Shown: positions 31,651 through 43,696 of the stretch, piece after piece
How the letters are laid out: each line of letters opens with the position of its first letter
How positions within the stretch are numbered: position 1 is the first letter of the stretch
Assembly: GCA_022414725.1 (NCBI GenBank)
Contig: CM039462.1
Coordinates: forward strand, 3,457,936-3,521,935
Direction: 5' to 3'
DNA from: Microglena sp. YARC
Lineage: Eukaryota; Chlorophyta; Chlorophyceae; Chlamydomonadales; Chlamydomonadaceae
DNA: 64,000 nucleotides
Translations under genes and position numbers: made by a program
The notes under the pieces: model-generated
The model's input: the letters and a program-made list of their open reading frames with translations, nothing else
The model's database searches: none
What the model was told of the DNA's origin: nothing

Positions 31651-33038
31651 TGGCTATATATTGACCAACGGACGGTTGTGTAGTAACTGTTCAGTACATT
31701 TCGGAACTCTCACGCGCCGTTGGATTCCGCTTGCTGGGGCTTACCATCGGTTAAATCCGTTACAACCTGCTGGCCTCTCAACAGCAGGGCAAAAAACGTA
31801 CGAGTTTGCGTGTCCAAAACAAAAATACGCACACTCCAGGCGATGGATGCTTTCGCGCACATTGTTTTCACATGATTTTCAGATGTTGACTGCGACGTGC
31901 GTGCTTTCCCTGTGTTTCACAAGTTCTCACGCACATTAAGAGAGGGCTGTGCGTGTTTTGACGCACATTTGTGTGTGTGTGCCTGTGGCACGTGCACTCT
32001 TTGAGGGCTTTGAACCAGACTCTGCTTTGAACAACCCTGCTCGGCACTACCCCGAATCTTGGGATCCCTACTTAGCTGTGAATTGATAGACAGGGTCGAC
32101 TAGTCCAGCAGGGCAAAGAGCTGATTTCGGTGCTGCTCCAATGAACGCGAAGGGGGCAAAGGGCATCTACTACAAAGTTTAGCGAAATAAGTTCACTTCA
32201 ATTGGTTAATTCTCACTGCTAGCAAAATATAGATTTTATAAACACATCCATTCACTCTGTCGTTACATTGTTATGCCAAAGTTGACCATAGAGTTGTGGC
32301 GATGTTTAACGAGGGGCATTGGTAAGATCTTAGGCCACAACACACGTGTGACACAGCACTATGTCTCACCATAAGAAGACCACGCTGGACATAGCCATGA
32401 CCCCGTGAAATGAAGTGATGTCAGAATATATCATCAAAATATATATTTGATTAGAATCCAACTTATCGTCAAAGGCCTTATGTTGATGTAGGACACGAAC
32501 AGGTGGAGAGTGGAAAGTCCGACAAAAAAACTGGGCACAAAGGGCCGAAATGTTGCCTGCATACTATACTTTTTTTAAGGGCCACCCCATGAGTCGAAAA
32601 CCCTTTCTGTAAAAATAGGAGAAATGCTTAACCAACTTGGTTGCAGGCTTGCCTAGAGAGTGGAACCTAAATAAACGTTTTACACTTCCACATCTTAGTG
32701 AAGGCTGGGGCAAAGGGTGATATTATAACGTACTGATCATGTTTTATTTTGAAATATTTGAAGCTTGAGATATTTGAAGCCCCATGGAAACTGATACAGA
32801 TAAAGCTTGGGTTGTGGATGGTAGCAAGCAAATCTTGAAATGTAACATTACATATGTACACTACATACCGTATTTGCATTACATTGTCGACGACAGGCCA
32901 TTGCTAGACTAAGAAAAGCCCGCTCTACAAGCCACCCAGAAGCGGGATCTTTCGACCAATCCTTAAGTTATCAGCCAAAGGTGGTGAAGGAGCACAGAAG
33001 AAAGAAACATGAACGTAAAAAATAAAAATAACGATGTC
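31651..33038. other. No gene seen
   Basis: Upstream region of the minus-strand gene and beyond. No ORF with coding character and no clear repeat structure were recognised. Confidence 0.45.
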
Positions 33039-33624
33039 CCGTACGCGCCTTAAGTATTGCCAACCGGTTTGGCGAACGACCCTTTGCCAAACCGGATTAG
33101 GGATCCAGCTTGAGACCACTCCAGGTGGTTGGCCTTTGCCAAGTTACGGCGACCGTGGTACTCTGTCAACTAAGCCCTAGCAAGTTAAATGTCCCTGATT
33201 TGAATTCCTACATGTTTTATTTAGCAAGCTTGGGCAGACTACCGGTACTTAGTGAACATGTACTTGACCTTGAACTTGGTTACATGGCTCCAGCCAGCAA
33301 TTTGGCTGGCTAGGGCCATGTACCGGTCTGGGCGTCTGGCTACTAAGCCCTAGCAAGTTCAATGCTCCTGGTTTGAATTGTTACATGGTTTACAGAGAGC
33401 TTGTGCAGACTATTAGGTGAACATGTAACAAGGAAATGTAACAATAACATACCGGCAAGACCCTTTGCCAACTGGTCAACTGGATTTCAGGTATGAGCTT
33501 GAGACAGTCAAAGCCATAGACCCCTTTGCCAAGTTAGTTTTGCCATGCTTTTCTGAGACCCACTTTTAGGGGGGAAATGACATTCGCCAATACTTAATCT
33601 AGCCAATACTTAAGGCGCATACGG
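33039..33624. mobile_element. Candidate TIR element, 586 bp
   Basis: The ends CCGTACGCGCCTTAAGTATT and, reversed, CCGTATGCGCCTTAAGTATT are inverted copies with one mismatch. No clear target duplication is visible. The interior holds two copies of 'actaagccctagcaagtt' (33168, 33341) and 'gaccctttgccaa' motifs. No transposase ORF. Confidence 0.6.
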
Positions 33625-34313
33625 TATATAGAAAAAGTCCAAAATTGCTGACTCCATCCACTGCATACGTACATCGTGCCCGTTAATGTATATACGCATG
33701 CACCCCGCACCCGATGCTGCTGGTACGTGGGAACGCCCAGTTACCTAGCCACTTGCAGGTGTTCGAGTTTTCGCTGCGTTCGTGGCAGACAAGATTCTGC
33801 GGTGTCGATCCCACTTCTGTTTTGATTCGGGACAATTTTTCTGTCCTGAAAACCATTCGATGAAAGACGGATAATTTATCTACCTGAGCAGACCTGAGCG
33901 AACGGCAAGATTCCCCGATCATAGTTGTGCGAAAACCACAAGACAACAAACGGATAATTACTAGCTAATTTACTAAGGCGGACAGTGCCATCGCAGGGAT
34001 TCCCTCATCAGAATCGTGGCAAGTAACAATCCACTGTATGGCTACGACGCACCTCCGACCCCAATCAGTGGCTTACCAGCTGCTCACCACATCCTGCAGC
34101 CCAGTGCAGCCCCGACTAGCCGCGCTCTCTGGAAATACGAGGAATTGAGTTATGTGGCCGTCTGTGGCCCTCACGCGCATAACCGTTTGTTTCAGGGCTC
34201 GGGGCTTTCCTCCGTCTCTCCGCTCCCCAAACATAAAAACTCTCCCCACACACAGAGGTTGAGCAATTCCTACAAACCCTCCCCCTCTTTCATACTCTCC
34301 TACTCCTCTCAAG

Positions 34314-37300
34314 ATGGCCATGTCTAACGCCAAGATGGTTGCCAGGGCCCCCATGCGTGCTCGCACCGTCGGACGCACAGTTGTAGCACCCAAGGCCCTG
34401 TTCGGTGGTGGAGCCAAGACAGGAGCCAAGGGCTTCTACGACTATGAGGTCAAGGTGCGACAGTTACCCTCCCAGCAGTGCTATTGATTCTCCCCTCAGG
34501 TGCATCAGCACCCCACATGTGGCCCGATTGGCGCGGATCCATGAAGTTGATCTCGCCAACTAAGCTTTGTTCCCTTCGGACTTCGGTCATCCACATGGCG
34601 AACTTGTGGTTTCGATACCAATCGCTAGATCTACCTAGTTCGTGCAATTGTTCGCTTTGTCCCAGTTGAAGACCCGATGTAACCCACAGGTTACTGGCGA
34701 GAGCGAGTAGTAGACTGGGGCTCCAAGCCCAGCTGGATTTGCGTGTAACCGATTCCTTCCCCTTTCACCACGCAGGATATCGATGGCAAGAGCATCAAGA
34801 TGGATAAGTTCAAGGTAAGCGAAAACAATGGTTTCTGTATTACTGTTTATGGTCATGAGTGTTTGATCTCCTTAGTTCTGATGTATTTGAGATGACCGAC
34901 TCTTTGACGATTGTGTGCATGTGCTTAATGTACTCTGAGATTTGCTGGTCAGGCCAGATCATGACATCTTGCCATCTAGCATGGGCTCATTGCTTGGGTA
35001 GCCGTCTTAATCACATATCTTCGAATCTCCGGACATCAAATTCATTGAATACTTGAACCCGCCTTCTGTCTGATCATGCTGTAGGGAAAGGCTGTCTTGG
35101 TTGTCAACCTTGCCTCAGCTTGTGGCTTCACCCCCCAGTACACTGAGCTAGAGGGCCTCCAGAAGAAGTTTGCAAACAAGAACTTCTCTGTTGTTGTAAG
35201 TGCAGTACACATATTGAGCCCAAGTCTGTACTCCATTGTTCTCCCCAGGAGATATTTCTAGCCAGTAACAAGGGGCCTAATTGGAACGCAAGCGGTAAAT
35301 TTGTACTGACTAGTCATGGCGCCGACATTTGTCAACGGCGGAGACGGATATAATATCCCTGGTTATAATATTGTAAAAGGCCATGAGGGGGGCTTGAGTT
35401 GAGTCAGTGTTTGGCTAACTCATTCTTGTAAATGACTCTGATCATCTGTGGTGTGGTATGCTGATGTAGTGCGGCTGTTGCTTGAAAGCTTACATAAGTC
35501 AAGTACCTGATATCCAGTTAGTGGCATGGTTATGTCCATAACCAAACTGCAGTGGGTCCGATGCAAGATGCCCCACAGCATGCTCCTATACTTCCAAATA
35601 AAAGGATAGGATTCATTATTACTATCATAACATGTACACCCCCAGCCCTGGCTTACATCATTGCAAAGAGACTCCCTAAAACTCATCTCTCTCATTTTAT
35701 GCCACCTCAGGGATTCCCCTGCAACCAGTTTGGTGGACAGGAGCCTGGTTCTAACGCTGACATCAAGAAGTTTGCCACCAAGTACGTTGGTGTGTAGGGA
35801 TGAATTGCTTGATATGGGTTGCTTGTCCTGATTTGGGCATGCCTGCACGTAGAAGGTTCCGTCCTTGTGCGTATGGTTAGATGCTTGTGAAAATGCTACA
35901 GCTTGGAACCTTTGCCACCAGCGCCAACGTTCTTTGTGTGGGTAGATTGGGCTACCGGTAGTGAATTAGTTGAGTCACTAACTTTGTCCTGTGTGTAAAT
36001 TCAAAGGTAGTTATTGGGTCTGGACTTGACAGGATTCTTACCAATTTAGTTTTCTAAGCACACCCAAGTGCTGAAAGCTGTTCTTAAGTAATATAATGTC
36101 TACAAGTCTTTTAAAACTCCACCTGATGGAAATAAGTGTGACAGGAAGAGGCTAAAATTTTGCAATTGCCCACATTTCATCTTGATTTTCAGTAGCTCCT
36201 GCATTTGACACATCTTGTGGCCCCCCTTCCCATATCGCTTTCCAACCTCGTAATTTCTGTTTTGTTTGCAGCAACTACAAGGTCACCTTCCCCCTCATGT
36301 CCAAGGTTGACGGTGAGTTGACCTTCTTTATGCACCCAGGACTAGTGCAGACTAGTTTCAGCTACTGTCTTGCGTGGAACATTGTTCAATTCTGGCTCTG
36401 TCCTTTGTGTGAAGCTGTAACATAGTTGATTTACAGCTGTAGGACAGGTGAAATTAACAGATTAGGACTCATGCCTAGGACAACATTAATGTATCAACAT
36501 AATTAATACATTGATATGCTGATGCATATTCTATGAATGGGTAGGCCCTGGGGGTTTGCAGAGCAGTCTGTCTCACTGGGGTTTCACTGAGCTTCACAAA
36601 TTGCTGCATGCAGATGGCAACCTGGAAGAAAAGAAACAGTACCTAACCCATGTCCATGCTAGTTACGGATGGACAGTGATATGTCTTGGGTGATATGACA
36701 GGGATTGCTTAGGTACGCAACACGTGCATCTTGCATTATTCATGATCCTCTATTACCAGTGTCTAAACACTATTAATGCCTGTGCAGTAAATGGCCCAGG
36801 AGAGGACCCTGTGTTTGGCTACTTGAAGTCACAGAAGGGAGAGCTCTTCGGTAGTGATGTGAAGTGGAACTTCAGGTGCGGCAATAGGACATGGTTTTGT
36901 GAGTTGTCCTGCTATACATTTGTTGAACAGACCTGAATATCATTTGCAGTGCCCATGAGTTGCAAGTGAGTCCTTACTGTTGGCATTTGAAGGACGAATT
37001 TGTATTTAATATAAGTAAACAATGTAGTCCCTCCTTTCAGGAAAGACCAATTTAGTGGCTGATTAAATTTGTATACTTAAAAAATAGTCAGTCGTTAGTA
37101 CGTAAATCTCCATATTTTACCTGGAATGTCGGTATAAATGGGGAAAATATTGTTAACTTTGGCTGATGACATCTAAATCCTGATCATCTGTTGATATGTG
37201 TGAGCAGGTGTTATTTTTTCTAAGTACATTCAAAAACTATTATGTAGTACAGTTGACGAGGCGTTATCGAAGTAGGTCTGCGATGCAGTTACAACTTATG

Positions 37301-37509
37301 CAGCTGCTGATACTAGTTTGAAGCCGAATTGTGTATCCTGATTTGTGAAGCAATACCTGAACTTTCAAACCTATTCCCCGAAGCTGAAACTTTCCTTTCT
37401 TTTGTCTCGCAGCAAGTTCTTGGTCGACAAGGAGGGCAATGTTGTCAACAGGTACCCTAGCATGACTGCACCTGCTCAGATTGAAGCTGACATCGCCAAG
37501 CTCCTCTAA
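34314..37509 (+). CDS. GPX: Glutathione peroxidase, GPX4-like Cys form, plastid-like leader (7 exons)
   Basis: Exons are 34314-34454, 34776-34814, 35085-35195, 35711-35781, 36272-36312, 36788-36875 and 37413-37509, all GT-AG with consistent phase, giving 195 residues. Residues 1-38 ([20 protein letters not shown] onward) are basic and Ala-rich, like a plastid or mitochondrial targeting peptide. The thioredoxin-fold domain carries the catalytic tetrad: Cys73 in [12 protein letters not shown], Gln107 in [11 protein letters not shown], and Trp161/Asn162 in VKWNF. Cys replaces the selenocysteine of animal GPX4 (codon TGT). The resolving Cys of plant thioredoxin-dependent enzymes, normally in the FAC segment, is Thr here (KKFATNNY); Cys101 (GFPCNQF) is the other conserved Cys. 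No oligomerisation loop is seen, suggesting a monomer that reduces lipid hydroperoxides. Confidence 0.95.
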
Positions 37510-38478
37510 ATCCACCACTCTGAAGTTGAAAATGTTTTCTGTCAGCAGTACTATTCATCAGGACCACGCAAGTAGTGGGTGGGTTCATTACATTTATCCC
37601 TCTAAAAAGTAAGATCTAGAAAATTAGGTGTCCAGTATTTAATAATTTCGGATATGGCTTGTAACAACATTTAATTCACCTCTTCTTATCCAACGCTTGT
37701 TAAGCTAGAGATGTTTCTGATCTGTCCGAAGGCAGAAGAAGAAAGTGTTATTTACGTGCCATCTCTTCAGTTAAATATAATTGGTTCCATGATCTGAGAC
37801 ATCCAAATAAAAGGTGGATTCTCAAATTGAACTGAATCAATACTATATTTTAGTAGTTGAACTTGCTAACCTCGATCTTGGGCTGAAGTGGCTTATTGGA
37901 TGCGTAAGCCTGTCTACCACTGGATACGAGGTGAAGATTGATGGTATGTACATTCTATTTCGTACATCTCTGTGCACGCTGTAAGGAAGTCTACATAAAG
38001 TTGTGGCAAAGTTAGGACTTGTCGTCCGCGGGATTGATGCCGGTAACTGTAAATATTTTTCTTCTTCAGATTCAGATATATACCAAACGTTCCTGATTAT
38101 ATTATCATATGCCAATCATACGATCGTACTGTTAAACTCACTGTATAAAGTACACTGGTAGTTTTGCCAGCGGTGCGTCTACTGTTTTGTAATATTGGAA
38201 AGGTGTTCGAGTGGGTTCCTCGGTTCCCTTGATTGTGTTCGGAGGCTCACTTGCTTGAATTGAATTTCAGTCACAACTTCAAAAAAGGTGGTGATTTGTG
38301 CTAGGTTCTGGCCTATACTATCAGCGACGACAGTTTTTCACTTGCAGGTCTGGGGTTTGATAAGATGAAAACATTAAACATCGCTATTCACGTTATTCTT
38401 ACATTCTGGCCTAACCAGTACACTGCCGAATCGTTCACATCTAGGGTTAAGGGATTGAGCCATCAGATTTTCAATCCA
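37510..38478. other. GPX 3' flank; no gene seen
   Basis: AT-rich non-coding sequence up to the target duplication of the LTR array. An 'ccaaataaaagg' near 37801 could belong to a polyadenylation region, but this is weak. Confidence 0.4.
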
Positions 38479-38483
38479 TCTAA
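38479..38483. other. Target-site duplication TCTAA, left
   Basis: The 5-bp TCTAA here is repeated at 51739-51743, directly outside the last LTR. The pair brackets the whole three-copy array, indicating one original integration. Confidence 0.75.
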
Positions 38484-38704
38484 TGATGATGTAAGATTGT
38501 TACAACAGCATAGGCTCGATAGAAGAGAAGATGCTATTAAGTGAACAGGCGCAATCATATAGAGATGTGTACTGCAGGGTACTGCAGTCACGAGCAGGCC
38601 ACAGCTAGCCTGAGGCCTGGCGGCAGGCAACAAGGTACCAGGAGGAAAGGTACCGGTGTGCATTATACCGACTCAGAGACTGATATATAAATCAGTCAAT
38701 AACA
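38484..38704 (-). repeat. LTR A (221 bp), 3' outer LTR
   Basis: In element orientation it begins TGTTATTGACTG and ends CTTACATCATCA. It is 6 nt shorter than the others ('aatag' and one C missing) and is the most diverged copy. It shares 'ctggcggcagg' and 'gtaccggtgtg' with LTR D against LTRs B and C. Confidence 0.9.
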
Positions 38705-38722
38705 TCCCCCCCAATTCAAGGT
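38705..38722 (-). promoter_or_regulatory. Poly-purine tract, family 2
   Basis: Element-strand 'TTGAATTGGGGGGGA' lies directly before the LTR, as in element 1. Equivalent tracts lie at 43043 and 47394. Confidence 0.7.
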
Positions 38723-38874
38723 ATTCTTGAGCTCAAGAATTCCTGGAATTAACTGAGGGGCATAAGAAAATTAAAATATTAAAACTAGGAAGACTTTTGG
38801 ATTTCTAGTAGCTGAAAGGGAGAAATCACTTCAGCAGGGGTTTTCAAAGAAATGTCAGTAGCTGGCTAGGTAAG

Positions 38875-39035
38875 AGGCTCTACAGGTAGGCTGCAGGCTA
38901 AGTAGCAGAAAGGCTGCTGAGGGGGTGCAAGGAAACTGCAGGTAAGCTGCAGGCTAGGTAGCAGAGAGGCTGCTGAGAAGGTGTAAGGAAACTGCAGGTA
39001 GGCTGCAGGCTAGAGCAGAAAGGCTGCTATGGGAA
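38875..39035 (-). repeat. 3' UTR tandem repeat, unit 1 of array
   Basis: Three imperfect copies of 'ctgcaggtaggctgcaggct', 'agcagaaaggctgctgag' occur. The same block is present in the other units (about 43225-43380 and 47575-47730) and resembles the element 1 repeat at 10500-10740. Confidence 0.8.
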
Positions 39036-39348
39036 GCTGGATACAGAAAATCCAGGCTTGGTGAGGGCTGGTGAAGATATCCTTGGCTACGAGAAGTTGC
39101 ATGATTCGAGACTAGAGGATTTGTCATTTAGACATGATGTCTGGACAAGTCCCCCCATAATTTGGGTGAGCTACATTAGGTAGGCCCTAAATTAAAGCAA
39201 AGACATCAAAGAGAGACTAAAAGAATTCTAAATTCAGAAGGGGTGCTGCCTGTGGAAGTACATGGGGCAGTACAGTAGGCAGGTAATCTAATAAATTCTA
39301 GAGTGTTCAAGTCTATTCAAAAGATGAAGAGCAATGTTGGAAACTGAA

Positions 39349-40863
39349 TTAAGTGCCTGGCTTGCTGGGGAAGCCATCAAGGTCAAGTTGCTGGCAGACT
39401 TGGGCAAGGAACTGGTCAAATGACTTGGGAGCTAGGCTGGGGGGGGTAAGGATGTTGATAAAGGTGAAGTCCATGGGGCTCCAGGTCATGCTGAGATGGT
39501 TGACACATAGCACTTTGCCTCCAGGATGTGCACAGCTTCTGGGGTCCATGATCATCTTAGGTCTGAATGAGAGTGTGTGAGCATGTGCATTGACCATGGC
39601 AGCTTGGAGACAAATGGCCCACTGTAAAGTGGGTCTGGCTGTGGTAGAAACAGTGGGGTAGGCTTGCACCATTTGCTGGAGTCTGCTGTTGTGCTTGATG
39701 ATAGGACTGCAGGCATCAGATGGCTCCTTGTGCATTGACCTGTATGGGAACTGTTCTCTTTCAGAAGCCAGCAGGGTAGGGAACTTGCTGGTGAATGCTG
39801 TGATGAGCTTGGACAGTGGAGGCCTGGGCTTGATGTTGAAAGCTGGTGAAGCAGGCCTGCTGTTCAGGTGGTGTAGGGTGCATCCAAAACGTGTGAGACT
39901 AAGGCTGGAGTTGTTGGAAAAGTGGATGTGGTTGACATTCTGATTAACTTCTCCCAGTGGTAGTCCAATGTCTGGTGACCTGTTGACCAGTATCCATTGG
40001 TCCCGGGTAGTTGCTGTGTCTAGATCAGATGGCTTGAGTGGCCCGTCCCCATCTATGGGGCCATGATATTCCTCATAGTTGGTCCTGATCTGGTCACTGA
40101 GGAGTTCCATCTCTGTTCTTGCTCGTTGTAGGCCCAGGTTGTCCAGCTGTTGTTGGAGATCTGGAGTGGTTTCAGGAGGGTCATCTACTCCCAGTCCAGG
40201 GTCATCCTGGGGCTTGTGTACCTCTGGATGGATGAGCTCTGGCATGTCATCACTGTCAGTATCATCAGAGGCTTCCAGATTGTCTGCAGTGAAAGGGGAG
40301 TGGTACTGGCAGATAGTGGGAGGATGGTCCTGGAGGTCTTGTACTGCCTCCACATGAGTGGGTGGGTACTGCCCTATCTCAGAATCAGTGTGGGGTGCAG
40401 ATGGAGCAGAAGTAGAGGGGAAGTCCTGGTGGTCTTGATCTGCCTCCACATGAGTGGGTGGGTACTGCCCTATCTCAGAATCAGTGTGGGGTGCAGATGG
40501 AGCAGAAGTAGAGGGGGGAACCTGGCAGTCTTGATCAGCTCTACTGGGGGAGGTCTCATGAGTGGGTGGGTACTGCCCTGTCTCAGAGTCAGTGTGAGTT
40601 GATGGAGTCTTGGTAACCATCATGATGTAGGCAATGGTAGGGTCCACAGGGATGGAGGGATTACTGGCAGGGACTGGTGAAGTTTGGGTAAGGTAGAGTC
40701 CATGCCTTTTGGGGCATGAGAGGAGCAGTTTTGGTACCAGATGGTCTTGGGATGGAGAGTGTGGCTTGAGTCTTGGACAGGTGAACTTGGAGGTCTGGGC
40801 ACAGGCTGGTGGCTGCATGAATGCTAATGATGTTGGGCATGTTGCAGTCAGCAAGAAGTACAT
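39349..40863 (-). CDS. Array unit 1: protease tail and domain X, open frame
   Basis: This 504-codon open frame is the longest uninterrupted domain X in the array. It starts with the last part of the protease region (MYFLLTATC is out of frame with the protease; the true frame is joined after an extra T near 40733). It then has a Thr/Pro-rich repeat (SETGQYPPTH and SEIGQYPPTH), an acidic linker (SDDTDSDDMPELIHPEVH) and domain X: QLDNLGLQRARTEMELLSDQ, GPIDGDGPL, NNSSLSLTRFG, TSKFPTLLASEREQFPYRSM, RPTLQWAICLQAAMV, CAHPGGKVLCVNHLSMTW, SPMDFTFINIL, and QQLDLDGFP near the end. The function is unknown. Conservation with element 1 argues for past selection on the protein. Confidence 0.7.
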   Translation of the reverse strand: MYFLLTATCPTSLAFMQPPACAQTSKFTCPRLKPHSPSQDHLVPKLLLSCPKRHGLYLTQTSPVPASNPSIPVDPTIAYIMMVTKTPSTHTDSETGQYPPTHETSPSRADQDCQVPPSTSAPSAPHTDSEIGQYPPTHVEADQDHQDFPSTSAPSAPHTDSEIGQYPPTHVEAVQDLQDHPPTICQYHSPFTADNLEASDDTDSDDMPELIHPEVHKPQDDPGLGVDDPPETTPDLQQQLDNLGLQRARTEMELLSDQIRTNYEEYHGPIDGDGPLKPSDLDTATTRDQWILVNRSPDIGLPLGEVNQNVNHIHFSNNSSLSLTRFGCTLHHLNSRPASPAFNIKPRPPLSKLITAFTSKFPTLLASEREQFPYRSMHKEPSDACSPIIKHNSRLQQMVQAYPTVSTTARPTLQWAICLQAAMVNAHAHTLSFRPKMIMDPRSCAHPGGKVLCVNHLSMTWSPMDFTFINILTPPSLAPKSFDQFLAQVCQQLDLDGFPSKPGT

Positions 40864-41440
40864 TGTTCAGGATGATCAGAGTCCTGCCATGGCCCTTGAT
40901 CTTGGCCTTCCCTATCTGCTTGCAGAGGATAGGTGGAGAGTCTTGATCTGCCAGCTGCAGCCTAATAGGCTGTTGGAGGTCCTGAATGTCATGCAGATGG
41001 GAGATGTTACTTGTTGCATGAGAGTGTGCTGCAGTATCTATGATCCATTCTGTCTGCAGTGCTGCCTGGAAAACTTCTCCATCTTCTATAGTGCATTCAT
41101 CATCAGCACTTATTTGTCCAAAGAATGCTGTATTAGCCAGGGGGTCAGGTGGCAAGGCAAATGAAACAGACTTGCCTCTGGTTGGTGTAGCAAATCTCAT
41201 GGGCTGGAGGTTGTCCTCATCCAGTGCCAGGGACAGGAAGTTGTGTTCTTCACCCTCACTGTCAGAGTTGGAGGTGGACTGATCACCATCAGCAACATGG
41301 GCATGGCGTCCCCTGCTTGGGTATCTTCTTAGACGCCTCCTGTCTGGACTGGTCTTCTTGTGGGTCTTCTTGTCGTCAGGATTCTTGTCATCTCCTGATC
41401 TGTTCTTGGGAGGTGACTTAGATCCATGGTCAGCTTCATC
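40661..41440 (-). pseudogene. Array unit 1: protease region, frameshifted at its end
   Basis: The frame is open directly after the Gag TAA (41441-41443), in the same frame as the end of Gag. It includes SVSFALPPDPLANTAFFGQ, EWIIDTAAHSHATSN (catalytic position D-T-A), NNVLLADCNMPNIISIHAAT and the pre-integrase-like tail. An extra T near 40733 moves the downstream domain X to another frame. Confidence 0.65.
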
Positions 41441-42309
41441 TTAGTCTGCTGGCCTGAAAGCCAGATCAGTGTCCTCACTGGTGCACTCTCTGGAGCTATG
41501 GCCAATTCCCCCACAGTTCCAGCAGGTCATCTTCTTGTAGGAGATGGTCCTGTCTCTGAATGGGAGGTGCTTGCTGTTGAAAGGCTTCCTGGCCCTGTAG
41601 GCTGCAGCTGCCATCTCAGCCTCTTCAGGAGATGGTGCAGGGTCGACTTGCTTCACTAAGCACCAGTTGAAGAGGGCACTTTGGAGCATGGAAAAGGTGC
41701 AGTAGGGTTGAACTGATTGATATAACCATCATATTCAGAGCGGGAGTTCAGTCCCCTGACAATGAGGTTCAGGAAGGTGCTGGTAGAGACGATGTGGAGG
41801 CCTTGTATCTTGGGAATCTGGGAGTACAGATCAGCTGCCCTGGAGAGGTAAGTCTGCAGGGATTCAGTACAGGTCATACGTAATCCCATTATGGCAGTCA
41901 GGGTGGTATGCTCTAGCCTGCTGCCATCCTCAGAGTACAGGGCATCTAGAAACCTGAAGGCTCTAGTGGCCATATCTGTGTTGGCATGAATGGCCTGCTG
42001 GATGCCATCTGATACATGATCTATGATGACCTTAAAGGCCTTGTTGTTCTTCCATGTGGAGATCCTGTTGGGGACACCAATCCTAGGGGCAGCCGGAACA
42101 GCCGGGTCAGCAGCCGCAACAGGAGGGTAACTAACATCATCAGCAGGGTAACCATCAGAGTCATTAGGCTCGCCAGCGACCACCGCTTGTTGGCAGTCGA
42201 AAGCAATGGCAATGGTATCCCTATCTGATTTGAGGGCGAGGAGGATATTCTGCCTGGCGCTGCGCCAGGTGTAGAGGTTGTTACCGGTGAATATTTTGGG
42301 AGGTTGCAT
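41441..42309 (-). pseudogene. Array unit 1: gag, one frameshift
   Basis: It starts at ATG 42307-42309 (MQPPKIFTGNNLYTW) and matches the intact unit 2 gag. A 1-nt deletion near 41672 shifts the frame; the second part resumes in another frame through the zinc knuckle CWNCGGIGHSSREC to TAA 41441-41443. Confidence 0.75.
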
Positions 42310-42794
42310 TGTGAGGTCTTCTGTGGAGGAGTCTTGGCGTTGTAGGTCGGAGTGTTGGGATAAGGGGAGTTACGAGGGCGGGGCAGGGGAAGAGGGGATG
42401 GAGTGTGTGTGGGAATCGGCGATCCAAAGGGATCCAGCGGATTACCGGGGGGTGAACGTTGCCAAGCGGCAATGTTCGACGACAGAAGCTTCTCTTAAGC
42501 TGGAGGCGTAGACAAAGTGATCGTCTGAGATCAATACAGCACTGTGTGGGTCTCGGTGAGGGCGTCGTCCTATACTCACTTCATAGATTTCGGTGACTTG
42601 TGGTCGCTCTTGCTTGCTCCAGTCGTAGGACGCAGTGGCAGATCCAAGGATTCTTGGTAGGAAGCGGCAGGCGGAGCAGCGGGAAGTAGGATCCTCACAG
42701 GGAGTCCAGGTGCTTAGTTAAAACTCGGGCCTTCGACAAGTTAGAGGGGAACTGAATCCGAAAGCGGAAAGCAGCGGCTGTTCTTCGTTAGCGT

Positions 42795-42815
42795 CTAAAG
42801 ATGGCGCACATAACC
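42795..42815 (-). promoter_or_regulatory. Primer-binding site of array unit 1 (decayed half-tRNA type)
   Basis: Element strand GGTTATGTGCGCCATC follows the LTR directly. It aligns with the element 1 site GGTTATGGGCCCATC with one substitution and one inserted G. Identical sites lie next to LTR C (47166) and LTR D (51511). A homologous leader 'gttcttcgttagcgt' follows in all copies and in element 1. Confidence 0.6.
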
Positions 42816-43042
42816 TGTTAATGTAAGATTGTTACAACGGCATAGGCTCGATAGAAGAGAAGATGCTATTAAGCGCAACAGGCGCAATCATATAGAATAG
42901 AGATGTGTACTGCAGGGTACTGCAGTCACGTGCAGGCCACAGCTAGCCTGAGGCCTGGGGGCAGGCAACACGGTACCAGGAGGAAAGGTACCTGTGTGCA
43001 TTATGCCGACTCAGAGACTGATATATAAATCAGTCAATAACA
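42816..43042 (-). repeat. LTR B (227 bp)
   Basis: TGTTATTGAC...TTACATTAACA in element orientation, with TGTTA/TAACA inverted tips. Nearly identical to LTR C, with which it shares 'ctgggggcagg' and 'gtacctgtgtg' against A and D. It contains TATA-like 'TTTATATATC' and 'CTATATGATT'. Confidence 0.92.
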
Positions 43043-43696
43043 TCCCCCCCAATTCAAGGTATTCTTGAGCTCAAGAATTCCTGGAATTAACTGAGGGGCA
43101 TAAGAAAATTAAAATATTAAAACTAGGAAGACTTTGGGATTTCTAGTAGCTGAAAGGGAGAAATCACTTCAGCAGGGGTTTTCAAAGAAATGTCAGTCTT
43201 CTGGGGTAGCTGGCTAGGTAAGTGGCTCTACAGGTAGGCTGCAGGCTAAGTAGCAGAAAGGCTGCTGAGGGGGTGCAAGGAAACTGCAGGTAAGCTGCAG
43301 GCTAGGTAGCAGAGAGGCTGCTGAGAAGGTGTAAGGAAACTGCAGGTAGGCTGCAGGCTAGAGCAGAAAGGCTGCTATGGGAAGCTGGATACAGAAAATC
43401 CAGGCTTGGTGAGGGCTGGTGAAGATATCCTTGGCTACGAGAAGTTGCATGATTCGAGACTAGAGGATTTGTCATTTAGACATGATGTCTGGACAAGTCC
43501 CCCCATAATTTGGGTGAGCTACATTAGGTAGGCCCTAAATTAAAGCAAAGACATCAAAGAGAGACTAGAAGAATTCTAAATTCAGAAGGGGTGCTGCCTG
43601 TGGAAGTACATGGGGCAGTACAGTAGGCAGGTAATCTAATAAATTCTAGAGTGTTCAAGTCTATTCAAAAGATGAAGAGCAATGTTGGAAACTGAA

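Noticed and set aside
39353..41164. Plus-strand ORFs within the LTR array (for example 40709-41164)
   Set aside because: Antisense shadows of the protease and domain X frames, repeated identically in each unit.
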